From an uncultured Paracoccaceae bacterium (GTDB lineage: Bacteria; Pseudomonadota; Alphaproteobacteria; Rhodobacterales; Rhodobacteraceae), in the NCBI GenBank assembly GCA_947487205.1, contig CANKVU010000023.1, forward strand, positions 1-64,000: a DNA stretch of 64,000 nucleotides, written 5' to 3'. The position numbers were made by a program, and so were the translations under genes. Below are positions 23,348 through 30,851 of the stretch, piece by piece (the stretch's first letter is position 1; every line of letters begins with the position of its first letter). Under the pieces are notes generated by a model, which did not search any database, was not told where the DNA came from, and was given only the letters and a program-made list of their open reading frames with translations.

Positions 23348-26038
23348 CTATTCGCGTTTTCCTACCGCGGCACGCAACTGACCCGTCATGTCGATCCCGT
23401 GTGCCATCTTGCGGACCATGAGAAAGACATTTCCCGTCGTTCGTGCCCAAATGCGCCCGATCGTGTCCTTCTCCCGCGCTTCAGGGGCCCCGACCAGGTG
23501 CTCGCCCTTGTATTCCACCACGAAGAGGCGCCCGTCGGTAAGCCGCGCGATGAAATCCGGATAGAAGCGGTGCCCGACGCGGGGCAGAGAGAAGGAGTGC
23601 GGGTGTCGAGCGACGTTGCGGGTCCAGACCTCCACCTCGTCCAGACTGTCGAGCGACCAGGCACATTGAAATTCCTCCCCGTTCGCATCGCCATCAATGA
23701 GGGGTGCACGGTCGGCACCCAGCAGGTGGCGGCGGAAGCGGAAGGCTCCTGTGGGCTGGGTAGGAACAGTGGCATAGGTCTCGGCATCGAATCGGATGAT
23801 CTGCCGTGTATCATGGGTTGGCGCGGCCTCGTCATCCAGTAAGGCCATCTGGTAAGCGCGACGACGCGCCTCCTCGCGAATGGAGCCCAGCTTCCAGCGG
23901 ATGCGCGCGGCTACCTGATGTTGCCAGTCGATCAAGGTGCGGACATCGAGGCCGCGCTCCGTCAGTAGATCGGTGATCAGCGCCGCGATCCAGGGCATTA
24001 TCTCGGACTGGGGAATGTCCGGCGCACGGCATTCACGCTCGAGCCATTGAACCAGCGACGCCTCGAGATCCGCGTCCGAGGCCGTGGAGAAGCCCGGAAG
24101 CGCAGTCTGCTCCTGCGTCGTGCGGCTGTAGACGAGACGCTCACCATCGAGATCGATTTCCACCACATCGTGCGAGCGATGGAAGCTCAGCTCCTCTTCC
24201 GACAGGCGCGCGGCGTGGCGGTCGAGCGACCAATCCACGCGCTCCATCATCGCATCGGTCTCGGCCAAGAAGGTCTCGCCCTCCATGCGAACCAGAAGCT
24301 GTGGCACCTCGATAGTGACGCCCCGTTCTGCGAGGGAACGATCAGCCTCCACATTTGCGCGGTGATCGGCGATGCGGGCCTCGAAAGCGGGGAGTTCGGC
24401 AGCAGGCGTGATGTCTCGGACCGTGTTCGCTACCTCCTCCGATACCGCCCCGCGGACACCAACGACCAACGTACCGTCCTCCTTCGGGACGAAATCGACG
24501 CCCTCGTCCTGCAGCGCATAAAGGCGCGTCCGGGTCGCCTCGTCATCGGCCACGGTGACCTGGAAGACGGGTTTCGGGCGCACCGGATCGGGATCGAACA
24601 GAGTGCCCTGCGGGTCGACCTCGATGCCGCGTGGCTTGAGGCTCTCGCGCACCTCTTCGTCGGTGAAGCCCATGTCGATAAGCTTGTCGGTCAGTGCCTG
24701 CGCCGCTTCGCGGAACGAGGGCTCGGAGACATGGGCGTAAGCGCTGTTCAACGCGGCATCCTTGCGCCGGGCGGCGTAGGGCATGCGCAGCACACGGCCC
24801 AGGAGCTGTTCCACCGCACTTTTGCTCTGAAGACGTTGGGTCGCGCAGAGGACATAGGCCGAGGGGCAATCCCACCCCTCTTTCAGCGCGTCCACGGTGA
24901 TAACGTGGCGCGTCTGTTCTTTCGGGTCGCGCAGGTTCACCCCGTCGAGTTCGCGCTGCTCCCCTGTCGCAATGCGAATGCGATCCTCGGGGACCAGCTT
25001 TTCTTCCACCAGGTATCGTTTCAGCTCGGCCACGGTGGGATGCCCGTTCTTCGCCTGAGCCTGGTAGAGCACCACCGGGCGGATGTGGTCGCGATCCCTA
25101 TTGGCTTTCTCCTCGAGCATGTTTCGCGTCGCTACCGCGCCCGTCACCGCCTCGCGCCAGTCGTCATGCGGGCGGACGCGGATCGGCAGCTTGATCATCT
25201 CTTCGTCCTTCAACGCGCGGGCGGTGACGGAATGCAGGATGTTGTTGCGGTCCCTGGGTGTGGCGGTGAACTCGACGATGGCGGCTGGACGGATACGGGC
25301 CTGCACATCGCGCGTGAGGCCCGAGACCGCGTTATGCGCCTCATCCACGATCATCAGCGGCCGCTGGTGATAGAGCAGGTTGGCAAAGGAGAACTTCACC
25401 GCGCCGGCGGTCAACATGTCGTTCCCCGCCGCTTCCTCCGGAGAGACAACCTCCATTCCCTCCGTCGGTACGGCCGAGAAATGCGGCTCCAGCTCCTCAT
25501 GATGCGCATAGACTTTGCGCCCCGTGGTGTTCGTTACCCGGAACGCCTGGATGGTCGAGACCACCACGCACGCCGATCGCGCCAGGTCCTGGGGGCGCAA
25601 CATTTCGAACTCGGCGATGTCGAAAACGCGCACATGGCCGCCGAAATTCTCGTCGAGGCGGCGGCGATAAGGATGGGCGCGGTCCTTCAGTGCCTCCAGC
25701 GTTTGCGTCTTGATGGCGTCGGACGGCACGAACCACAGGGTCAGGGGATGGGCCCGGCGCAGGTAACTGCGCGCGGCGAGCCGGATCGTCTCGGCGGCCA
25801 GTAGCGTCTTGCCGCCCCCGGTGGGCAGGCGGAGGCAGACATAGGGCACGTCCGGCAGCGCTTCGAGCGGTCGATAGGTGCGCGGCTCCAACTTGCGCCC
25901 CTCCAGCGCTGAAAGCCGCTCCTGCTGGGCAACCGCGTGGGCGAAGGCGGCTTCCGGCCCTGAGGCCAAGGCCCGGGCGAAGAAAGCGTCGAGCGTGGCG
26001 AGCGTGGCCTTCTGGTACTCCTTGAGCTGCATGGTCAC
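23348..26038 (-). CDS. res: Type III restriction enzyme Res subunit (helicase-nuclease)
   Basis: The 896-residue protein is a superfamily 2 ATPase: Q/Walker A region CLRLPTGGGKTLLAAE, Walker B IVDEAHNAVS, motif III EFTATP, and motif VI QLLGRVLRMP. A C-terminal PD-(D/E)xK nuclease follows (HRFYPDFIARLTDG then LFVVEYKG). With the adjacent Mod methyltransferase it forms a type III restriction-modification system that translocates on DNA and cuts unmodified targets. Its start overlaps the mod stop (ATGA), so both are expressed together. Confidence 0.9.
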   Translation of the reverse strand: MTMQLKEYQKATLATLDAFFARALASGPEAAFAHAVAQQERLSALEGRKLEPRTYRPLEALPDVPYVCLRLPTGGGKTLLAAETIRLAARSYLRRAHPLTLWFVPSDAIKTQTLEALKDRAHPYRRRLDENFGGHVRVFDIAEFEMLRPQDLARSACVVVSTIQAFRVTNTTGRKVYAHHEELEPHFSAVPTEGMEVVSPEEAAGNDMLTAGAVKFSFANLLYHQRPLMIVDEAHNAVSGLTRDVQARIRPAAIVEFTATPRDRNNILHSVTARALKDEEMIKLPIRVRPHDDWREAVTGAVATRNMLEEKANRDRDHIRPVVLYQAQAKNGHPTVAELKRYLVEEKLVPEDRIRIATGEQRELDGVNLRDPKEQTRHVITVDALKEGWDCPSAYVLCATQRLQSKSAVEQLLGRVLRMPYAARRKDAALNSAYAHVSEPSFREAAQALTDKLIDMGFTDEEVRESLKPRGIEVDPQGTLFDPDPVRPKPVFQVTVADDEATRTRLYALQDEGVDFVPKEDGTLVVGVRGAVSEEVANTVRDITPAAELPAFEARIADHRANVEADRSLAERGVTIEVPQLLVRMEGETFLAETDAMMERVDWSLDRHAARLSEEELSFHRSHDVVEIDLDGERLVYSRTTQEQTALPGFSTASDADLEASLVQWLERECRAPDIPQSEIMPWIAALITDLLTERGLDVRTLIDWQHQVAARIRWKLGSIREEARRRAYQMALLDDEAAPTHDTRQIIRFDAETYATVPTQPTGAFRFRRHLLGADRAPLIDGDANGEEFQCAWSLDSLDEVEVWTRNVARHPHSFSLPRVGHRFYPDFIARLTDGRLFVVEYKGEHLVGAPEAREKDTIGRIWARTTGNVFLMVRKMAHGIDMTGQLRAAVGKRE

Positions 26039-27585
26039 GTCCTCGCCGAGATGTCGTAGGGTGTCTGGCGAAAGAGGATGCCTTGGTCCTTCAGCGTTGC
26101 GTCCGAAAGGCGGCAGGCGGCACCGTAGACCACCAGATCGCCTGCGAAGTCCGGGGCAGCGGTGGCGAGCTCGTCGCGTATCAAGCGCAGCACGGGACGG
26201 GTCAGCACGTTGCCCCCGCCGGCGCTGCGGTCCTTCAGGATGCCATTATAGAGTAGCGCTACGACGCGCTCCCCCGCTACCCCCAGCAAGGGGCTATTCG
26301 GTACGTTGCCAAGCGGCTGGCGGGTTTCGGAAAACCAGACGTGCCGGGCGAGATCGGCGAAACGGATCGCGGGGTCGATCCGCCCGTCTTCGTCGAACAC
26401 GGCCTGCCCGAGGGCGCAGAAGCGGAACCCCCCGCCGCCATGCCAGTCCACGTCTTTGGAGATCCCGCCCTGCTCGCCCTCGACGACCTTCTGCATCCGC
26501 AGCGCGCAATGGGTGCGGGCATGGTCACCCATCTCCACTCCGATCCAGCGGCGGCCCATCTTGTGCGCGACGGCGGCCGTGGTGCCGGAACCAAGGAAGG
26601 AGTCGAGCACGAGGTCGCCGGGATTGGTGGCGATGTGGAGGATGCGCTGGATGAGAGCTTCAGGCTTTGGCGTAGAGAAATCGGCATCTGCGGAGAGCGC
26701 GCGAACTTCTCGCCTCGCGTCCTGATTGTCTCCGACCTCAGTCCGCAGCCACAGAGTATCCGGGACAATTCCCGTCTTTACCTCGTTGAGAAAAGACTTT
26801 TTTCGCGGCTTCTCTAGCTCACCGTTTGTACCCCACCAGAGCCTCGCATCCCGGATGTTCTCTTTGGTGGCGCCGCGATCAAAGGCCCAGACCCGGTTTC
26901 GAGCTGGCCAGACATCATGGCCGGTCTTCGGATGCTGGATCGGGTAGTAGAGGTTGGGTCTCTCGTCGACGGTTTTGGCACAGGTGTAGACGACCGACTG
27001 CCAAAGACCTCGCGGATCATCGTCTGGATTCTTGTAGCCTTTCAATTGTTGCTCTGTGCGGGGGATTTTCTGAGGCGAGAAGTCGACGGCTGACTTCGCA
27101 TAGACGTGAACGTGATCGTGGCTATTGCTGAAACCAAAGGCGTCGTTTTGCTTTGCGTACTTCTTCTGCCAGATCACGTTTCCAACGAAATTCCGCCGCC
27201 CGAAGATCTCGTCCATCACGACCTTGAGGTAATGTCCCTCGTTGTCGTCGATCGACACCCAGATCGAGCCGTCCTCGCTCAGGAACTCGCGCAGCAGCGT
27301 CAGGCGGGGCACGATCATGGCCAGCCATTTCGCGTGCTCCAAGCTGTCGTCGTAATGCTCGAAGGCCGAGCGGGTGTTGTAAGGCGGGTCGATATAGATG
27401 CATTTCACCCGGCCCGCGTAGAAGGGCAGCAGCGCCTTCAGCGCCTCCAGGTTGTCGCCCTGCACCAAGAGGCCGTCGTCGCCGTCGCCATGGCCCAGCT
27501 CCGGGATCTCGTCGAGCAGGCGGTACTGCACCCGATCCGCCGCACGCAGATCCTCGTCCCTCGTCAACCAGTGCAGCAGCGGCAT
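26035..27585 (-). CDS. mod: Type III DNA adenine methyltransferase Mod
   Basis: The 516-residue enzyme has catalytic DPPY (CIYIDPPYNTRSAFEHYDDS) N-terminal to the AdoMet motif LDSFLGSGTTAAVAHKMGR. This is the beta-class order of Mod subunits and related N6-adenine methylases. The central target-recognition region is around residues 170-270. The start MPLLHWLTRDED follows GGGGG seven bases upstream; the frame continues upstream to 27690 without a site. It precedes and overlaps res. Confidence 0.9.
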   Translation of the reverse strand: MPLLHWLTRDEDLRAADRVQYRLLDEIPELGHGDGDDGLLVQGDNLEALKALLPFYAGRVKCIYIDPPYNTRSAFEHYDDSLEHAKWLAMIVPRLTLLREFLSEDGSIWVSIDDNEGHYLKVVMDEIFGRRNFVGNVIWQKKYAKQNDAFGFSNSHDHVHVYAKSAVDFSPQKIPRTEQQLKGYKNPDDDPRGLWQSVVYTCAKTVDERPNLYYPIQHPKTGHDVWPARNRVWAFDRGATKENIRDARLWWGTNGELEKPRKKSFLNEVKTGIVPDTLWLRTEVGDNQDARREVRALSADADFSTPKPEALIQRILHIATNPGDLVLDSFLGSGTTAAVAHKMGRRWIGVEMGDHARTHCALRMQKVVEGEQGGISKDVDWHGGGGFRFCALGQAVFDEDGRIDPAIRFADLARHVWFSETRQPLGNVPNSPLLGVAGERVVALLYNGILKDRSAGGGNVLTRPVLRLIRDELATAAPDFAGDLVVYGAACRLSDATLKDQGILFRQTPYDISART

Positions 27586-27955
27586 GCTCGTCCCCCGTCC
27601 CGTCGGCTCTTGGTGGGCCGACTTGTCGCCGCAGGCTATGCGATCCCGTCCGGGCCGGGAAGCCGTCGGCTCTTCGACGTCTTGGTCCACTGTCTATGGG
27701 GTGCTGCAGCGCGTACCAAGCCAGAGAACTGACAAAAGGGATTTTCAGCTTGGTAGCGGCCGTTCGCCGTCCGGCGCCTGGATGACCGTAGCGCGGGGGC
27801 AGACTGCCACTGATAGTGGCCGCGAATGAGGTCGTACGCGGTCCCTGCCAGCCTCTTCGGGCAACCGAACGCTGCGTCGCAGCTTTCCCGAAAGCCACCG
27901 TTCCGGGTTGAGCGCAATGTCTGAATAGCTTGCGCTTTTTAGACGCCCTCTGGTC
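27586..27955. other. Intergenic region upstream of mod
   Basis: About 370 bases contain only chance frames. They should hold the promoter of the mod-res operon, transcribed leftward. The segment GTCTGAATAGCTTGCGCTTT near 27918 is more AT-rich than its surroundings, but no clear -35/-10 pair or hairpin stands out. Confidence 0.4.
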
Positions 27956-28168
27956 TCACGTGTCGCGGTTCACGTTGTCTTTTTTCGAGCGATCAGGATT
28001 ATCCCTAGCATACTCCCGGCCTCCGATTTTGATCACGTGTGCATCTGGATGCTCCCCTCTCTTAATCTCGGCCACGATGTTCCGACGAGGGACGTTCCTC
28101 CTGCTACCGACATCGTAGTGTTCATTTCTTCCACCTGGGCCGTCACCTTTGCCTTTAATCTTGGTCAT
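27956..28168 (-). CDS. DUF3892-like small protein
   Basis: A 70-residue protein (MTKIKGKGDGPGGRNEHYDV) shows the family pattern GRNEHYDVGSR, VPRRNIVAEIKRGEHP, HVIKIGGREYARDNPD and SxxDNVN. Such small proteins are often found near defence or mobile genes and have no known function. GAGGA precedes the ATG by nine bases; the longer frame lacks a site. Confidence 0.75.
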   Translation of the reverse strand: MTKIKGKGDGPGGRNEHYDVGSRRNVPRRNIVAEIKRGEHPDAHVIKIGGREYARDNPDRSKKDNVNRDT

Positions 28169-28490
28169 CGCGTTGTCCTCGAGTAACCCCCGCTGAATCT
28201 GGCACGACGACGTAGACGTAACAGCGCCACGCATTGACTGATACCGACTCACCGTACCCTTGTACCATATTTTGGGGCAATAGTGTTTAATGGCGCTGCA
28301 TGAAGTTGGTAGGCGTGCGGTGCCATGCTGTGCCAGTTAGGCCCTAACTGGACATTCGTATGAATCGACCGTGCTGCGGTGCAGCCTCCCACAAAGTAAG
28401 CTTTCGCTGTGATTGGCAAGAGACTGTCCTTATTTGATATTCTTAGTCGCGAAAAAGTGCTATTTCTAATTCTGTCGATATCCAAGCCGT
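28169..28490. other. AT-richer intergenic region with a 19-bp palindrome
   Basis: About 320 bases between the DUF3892 gene and the membrane-protein gene hold no credible gene. Base composition is lower in GC than neighbouring genes. At 28333-28351 lies a perfect palindrome, CCAGTTAGG-C-CCTAACTGG, which could be an operator or a terminator of the operon upstream. Confidence 0.5.
28333..28351. promoter_or_regulatory. Perfect 19-bp palindrome
   Basis: CCAGTTAGG (28333-28341) and CCTAACTGG (28343-28351) are exact reverse complements around one central base. The position is 165 bases upstream of the DUF3892 start and 140 bases downstream of the membrane-protein stop, compatible with an operator for the former. 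No T tract follows on either strand. Confidence 0.5.
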
Positions 28491-29288
28491 TCACGGTGGC
28501 GCTGTTGATCGGCTGGTCCCGTCTTCGGAAATTGACAGGGGCAGGCATACAGGGGCGCCGCTGAGTCCTGGAAGATGATAGCGTAGTCCGCCGTTTGCAA
28601 AACCGTGGCTGTCTACCCGCGGAAGGCCGAGCGGGGTGCAGATCTGTTCATTCGGGAAGATGCTCGACTCTTGCTGTGCTTTTCCGATCGCGGTCATCGT
28701 ATCAGTTACCCAATCGATCGCGACGATCAGCATGATCGCAAGGAAAGCCCGAAAAATGTGAGCCTGCGTCAGGCGGATATAGGTGATCTTCCTGTTATTG
28801 AGCGGATAATTCAGCCGCGTTGCGTCGATTAGCCGAGATGCTATCGTTGCTCGGGCGTCCTCATCGTCAAGGGCGTCGGACAGATCTCCCTCAGCAATCA
28901 CCACTGTCGCGCTCGGTGCCAAAGCCTTCGCCGAATACAACCCCGCCATAAGGATGTAGAGTAGGGCGATCGCGAGGAGGGCGAGATCCAACGCCAGCAC
29001 GGGGTACCGGAACCGGTTTGTTACCGAAGGCGTCAGGACACCAACCACGGGGAGCACGGCGGCAAGAAAAGCCAGATAGAGCGCGGCTTTGGTATCCGCG
29101 CTCTGTCGCCGCCGCACCTCATCGTCGTGCAATCGGGTCGCGACTTCCATTGCTAGCGCCGCGTTTTTCGCGAGGTTTTCAGTGGTTGCGACCCGGTCCG
29201 GCGGCTTGACCGAAGCGCTCCCCGCTTGGGGAAAGATTACGTCCAGCCAATCTATAAAACTAGTTTTCCACCCGCGTCCGTCGCTCAT
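28491..29288 (-). CDS. Three-helix membrane protein of the graspetide-like operon
   Basis: This 265-residue protein has a soluble N-terminus with helical AMEVATRLHDDEVRRRQ. Membrane segments follow at about 67-86, 96-119 and 178-196, the first introduced by a DTKAALYLAF motif. The cytoplasmic loop (about 125-175) is acidic then basic. The paired helices after a charged helix recall two-transmembrane effector domains such as SLATT or PycTM, but I cannot assign it to either. Its ATG overlaps the stop of the ATP-grasp gene (ATGA), so it is part of that operon. It could be an exporter partner, immunity protein or membrane effector. The last 60 residues look poorly conserved. Confidence 0.75.
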   Translation of the reverse strand: MSDGRGWKTSFIDWLDVIFPQAGSASVKPPDRVATTENLAKNAALAMEVATRLHDDEVRRRQSADTKAALYLAFLAAVLPVVGVLTPSVTNRFRYPVLALDLALLAIALLYILMAGLYSAKALAPSATVVIAEGDLSDALDDEDARATIASRLIDATRLNYPLNNRKITYIRLTQAHIFRAFLAIMLIVAIDWVTDTMTAIGKAQQESSIFPNEQICTPLGLPRVDSHGFANGGLRYHLPGLSGAPVCLPLSISEDGTSRSTAPP

Positions 29289-30247
29289 CGGATCAGCGCG
29301 TCTACGATAGTTGCAGCAATCGCTACTCCCTCGACCCGCTCTAACCAAGCCCATTGCCCGTTCGGATTTGCCTCCAAAAACCAGAAACTTCCGTCCCGAT
29401 CCTCGACTAGGTCGATTGCAGCGAAGCGTAGATTGAGGTTATGGACGACTGCTACGCAGGCGGATGCGACCGCGTCCGGCAGATCAATCCGTTCGTGCAG
29501 GAGATCGGTCCGTTCGCCGCGGCGCCAGTCCACCCGGGTCTCCTCGTGCGCCTGAGAGTGGATTGCGACCGCGATGGCGATCCAGTCCACAACCGTGACG
29601 CGCAGATCGCGACGTTTTGGAATTTGTGCTTGTACAATCACTGGTACGGCCTCGAACGCCACGCGGTCCTCCTCGCGCAGATTGGCCAGCTTTGAAGTAA
29701 AGATGACTTGGCCGGGCCCGCTCGGGTCTTCTACCAGCGCTCGGCGCAGCGGCTTGATCACACACTCATGCGCCGCGAGAAGGCTCTGCGCGGAGTCGAT
29801 CTCGTTTCCAATCGCCGTGGGTGGAACGCGCAGTCCGCAGGCGCGGGCGACGGCCAACTGGCGCGGCTTGTCCTCTGCGCGCAAAATCGCAAAGGGCGAG
29901 TTCAGCCAGCGCCCCTCCAGCGCGTTCCAAAGGCTGCGCGCTGCGGCGCTCCACTCCTGCACCGCGTATGCACGCGCCTCGCTGGCTCCGTTTTCGCCGG
30001 GCTCGGGCCGTTCCGGACGGCGGTAATAACCTGACCCGAAACTGGCGAGATCGTGCGCGACACCGCGAACCTTGATCGTCCCGGTCAGTGCGTCCGCCTC
30101 CGCGAACGTTACGACCGTCTTTGGCAGGTCCTCGGTGTTGAGGCGAAGAAAGGGCACATCTCGGCGGCGCAGTTCCTGGACGAGGTAGTCGGTAGTAATG
30201 TCCTGCTTGTTGGTCGCGAGCAGGACGCCGCTGGCGAACTTAGACAA
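29285..30247 (-). CDS. MvdD-like ATP-grasp peptide ligase (graspetide maturase)
   Basis: The product is about 320 residues long and resembles microviridin-type ligases. An N-terminal preATP-grasp domain (VLLATNKQDITTDYLVQELR, FLRLNTEDLP) leads to a central domain with SPFAILRAEDKPRQLAVARA and the ATP-binding lysine in CVIKPLRR. The C-terminal metal site LRFAAIDLVEDRDGSFWFLE continues with ANPNGQWAW, closely matching MvdC/MvdD. Such enzymes join acidic side chains to Thr/Ser or Lys in a precursor peptide, making ester or amide macrocycles. The likely TTG start (30247) sits at the end of the preceding precursor gene, whose stop it overlaps. The next gene overlaps by ATGA. Function is inferred from family and operon. 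Confidence 0.82.
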   Translation of the reverse strand: MSKFASGVLLATNKQDITTDYLVQELRRRDVPFLRLNTEDLPKTVVTFAEADALTGTIKVRGVAHDLASFGSGYYRRPERPEPGENGASEARAYAVQEWSAAARSLWNALEGRWLNSPFAILRAEDKPRQLAVARACGLRVPPTAIGNEIDSAQSLLAAHECVIKPLRRALVEDPSGPGQVIFTSKLANLREEDRVAFEAVPVIVQAQIPKRRDLRVTVVDWIAIAVAIHSQAHEETRVDWRRGERTDLLHERIDLPDAVASACVAVVHNLNLRFAAIDLVEDRDGSFWFLEANPNGQWAWLERVEGVAIAATIVDALIR

Positions 30248-30599
30248 GCATCTCGGCGGTGTCGTCGGCTTCCCGTCCCGCATCCGTCTTGGTTTGAATT
30301 GCCGCGATTAGCACACCCGGACCTTCGTCTTCTTGTTCAAGTTTAATCGCGGTCTTGGTCTGCAGCATATTGCCCGCAGAAAGCGAAGGGTCATCGTCCT
30401 GCTCGGTGTGCGTTCGCGACTTGGTCTTAAGCGAGGGTAGCGGGCCGGGCGTATGGATTGCAGGCTCTTCGCCCTCTGGCGTCTGCACCAGCCACATGTC
30501 GCGCTCAAAACAGTAGCGTCCGGGCAAGAGTGGCTCAGCCCGGCGCGGAATGGCGTATCGCAGCAGGATGGGCTGAGTCTCTTCTGCCATGCGATCCAT
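30240..30599 (-). CDS. Candidate graspetide precursor with three 22-residue repeats
   Basis: A 119-residue protein: residues 1-50 form a possible leader or recognition region (AIPRRAEPLLPGRYCFERDM), followed by three motif copies starting at residues 57, 79 and 101, exactly 22 apart. They read LKTKSRTHTEQDDD, LQTKTAIKLEQEDE and IQTKTDAGREADD, that is [LI]-x-T-K-[ST] followed six to seven residues later by an acidic cluster. Threonine and acidic side chains spaced like this are what ATP-grasp ligases connect in graspetides. AAGAGAG lies seven bases before the ATG, and the stop overlaps the ligase start. The repeat class is not one I recognise; precursor assignment is inference from pattern and context. 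Confidence 0.72.
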   Translation of the reverse strand: MDRMAEETQPILLRYAIPRRAEPLLPGRYCFERDMWLVQTPEGEEPAIHTPGPLPSLKTKSRTHTEQDDDPSLSAGNMLQTKTAIKLEQEDEGPGVLIAAIQTKTDAGREADDTAEMLV

Positions 30600-30630
30600 C
30601 GTCGAACTCTCTTCTGATATCTGCTTCTAA

Positions 30631-30848
30631 TGGCCTGCCCCGTCGGGTGGTCCGGTTTAAGTCTTAGTGCATAACGGGTCTCGGCACCAAGGTGGATGCC
30701 TGCGGTAGGGCTAGTTCCGGTCCACAAGACGGGGGCTAGGGGATGGCGGCCGGCGCAGGCGGTCGATAGCCCAGCGGTGAGTGAGGCCGCACCGTATGGT
30801 AGTGAACCAGCCACGCCTCGATCGCCACGAGGGCTTCGGCCAGCGTCG
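30631..30848 (-). mobile_element. Remnant of an IS3-family (IS407-like) element: transposase C-terminus and one end
   Basis: On the minus strand a frame to the stop at 30736 encodes LAEALVAIEAWLVHYHTVRP then HSPLGYRPPAPAAIP. This is the characteristic C-terminus of the IS3-family integrase-type transposase (HYNTxRPHSSLGYRPPAP). Downstream, TGGCCTGCCCCGTCGGGTGG (30631-30650, plus strand) followed by TCCGGTTT resembles the terminal inverted repeat of that group. The rest of the element is missing; its inner end abuts the stop of the ABC-type ATPase gene. The IS end lies 31 bases before the graspetide precursor start. Confidence 0.75.
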
Positions 30849-30851
30849 AGC

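Noticed and set aside
24047-25804. A 585-residue plus-strand frame opposite the Res subunit
   Set aside because: Antisense shadow of a gene with complete helicase and nuclease motifs.
23348-27585. CRISPR or other array near the restriction genes
   Set aside because: No regularly spaced direct repeats with unique spacers were seen. The only tandem array in the window is at 3594-3953 and has no spacers.
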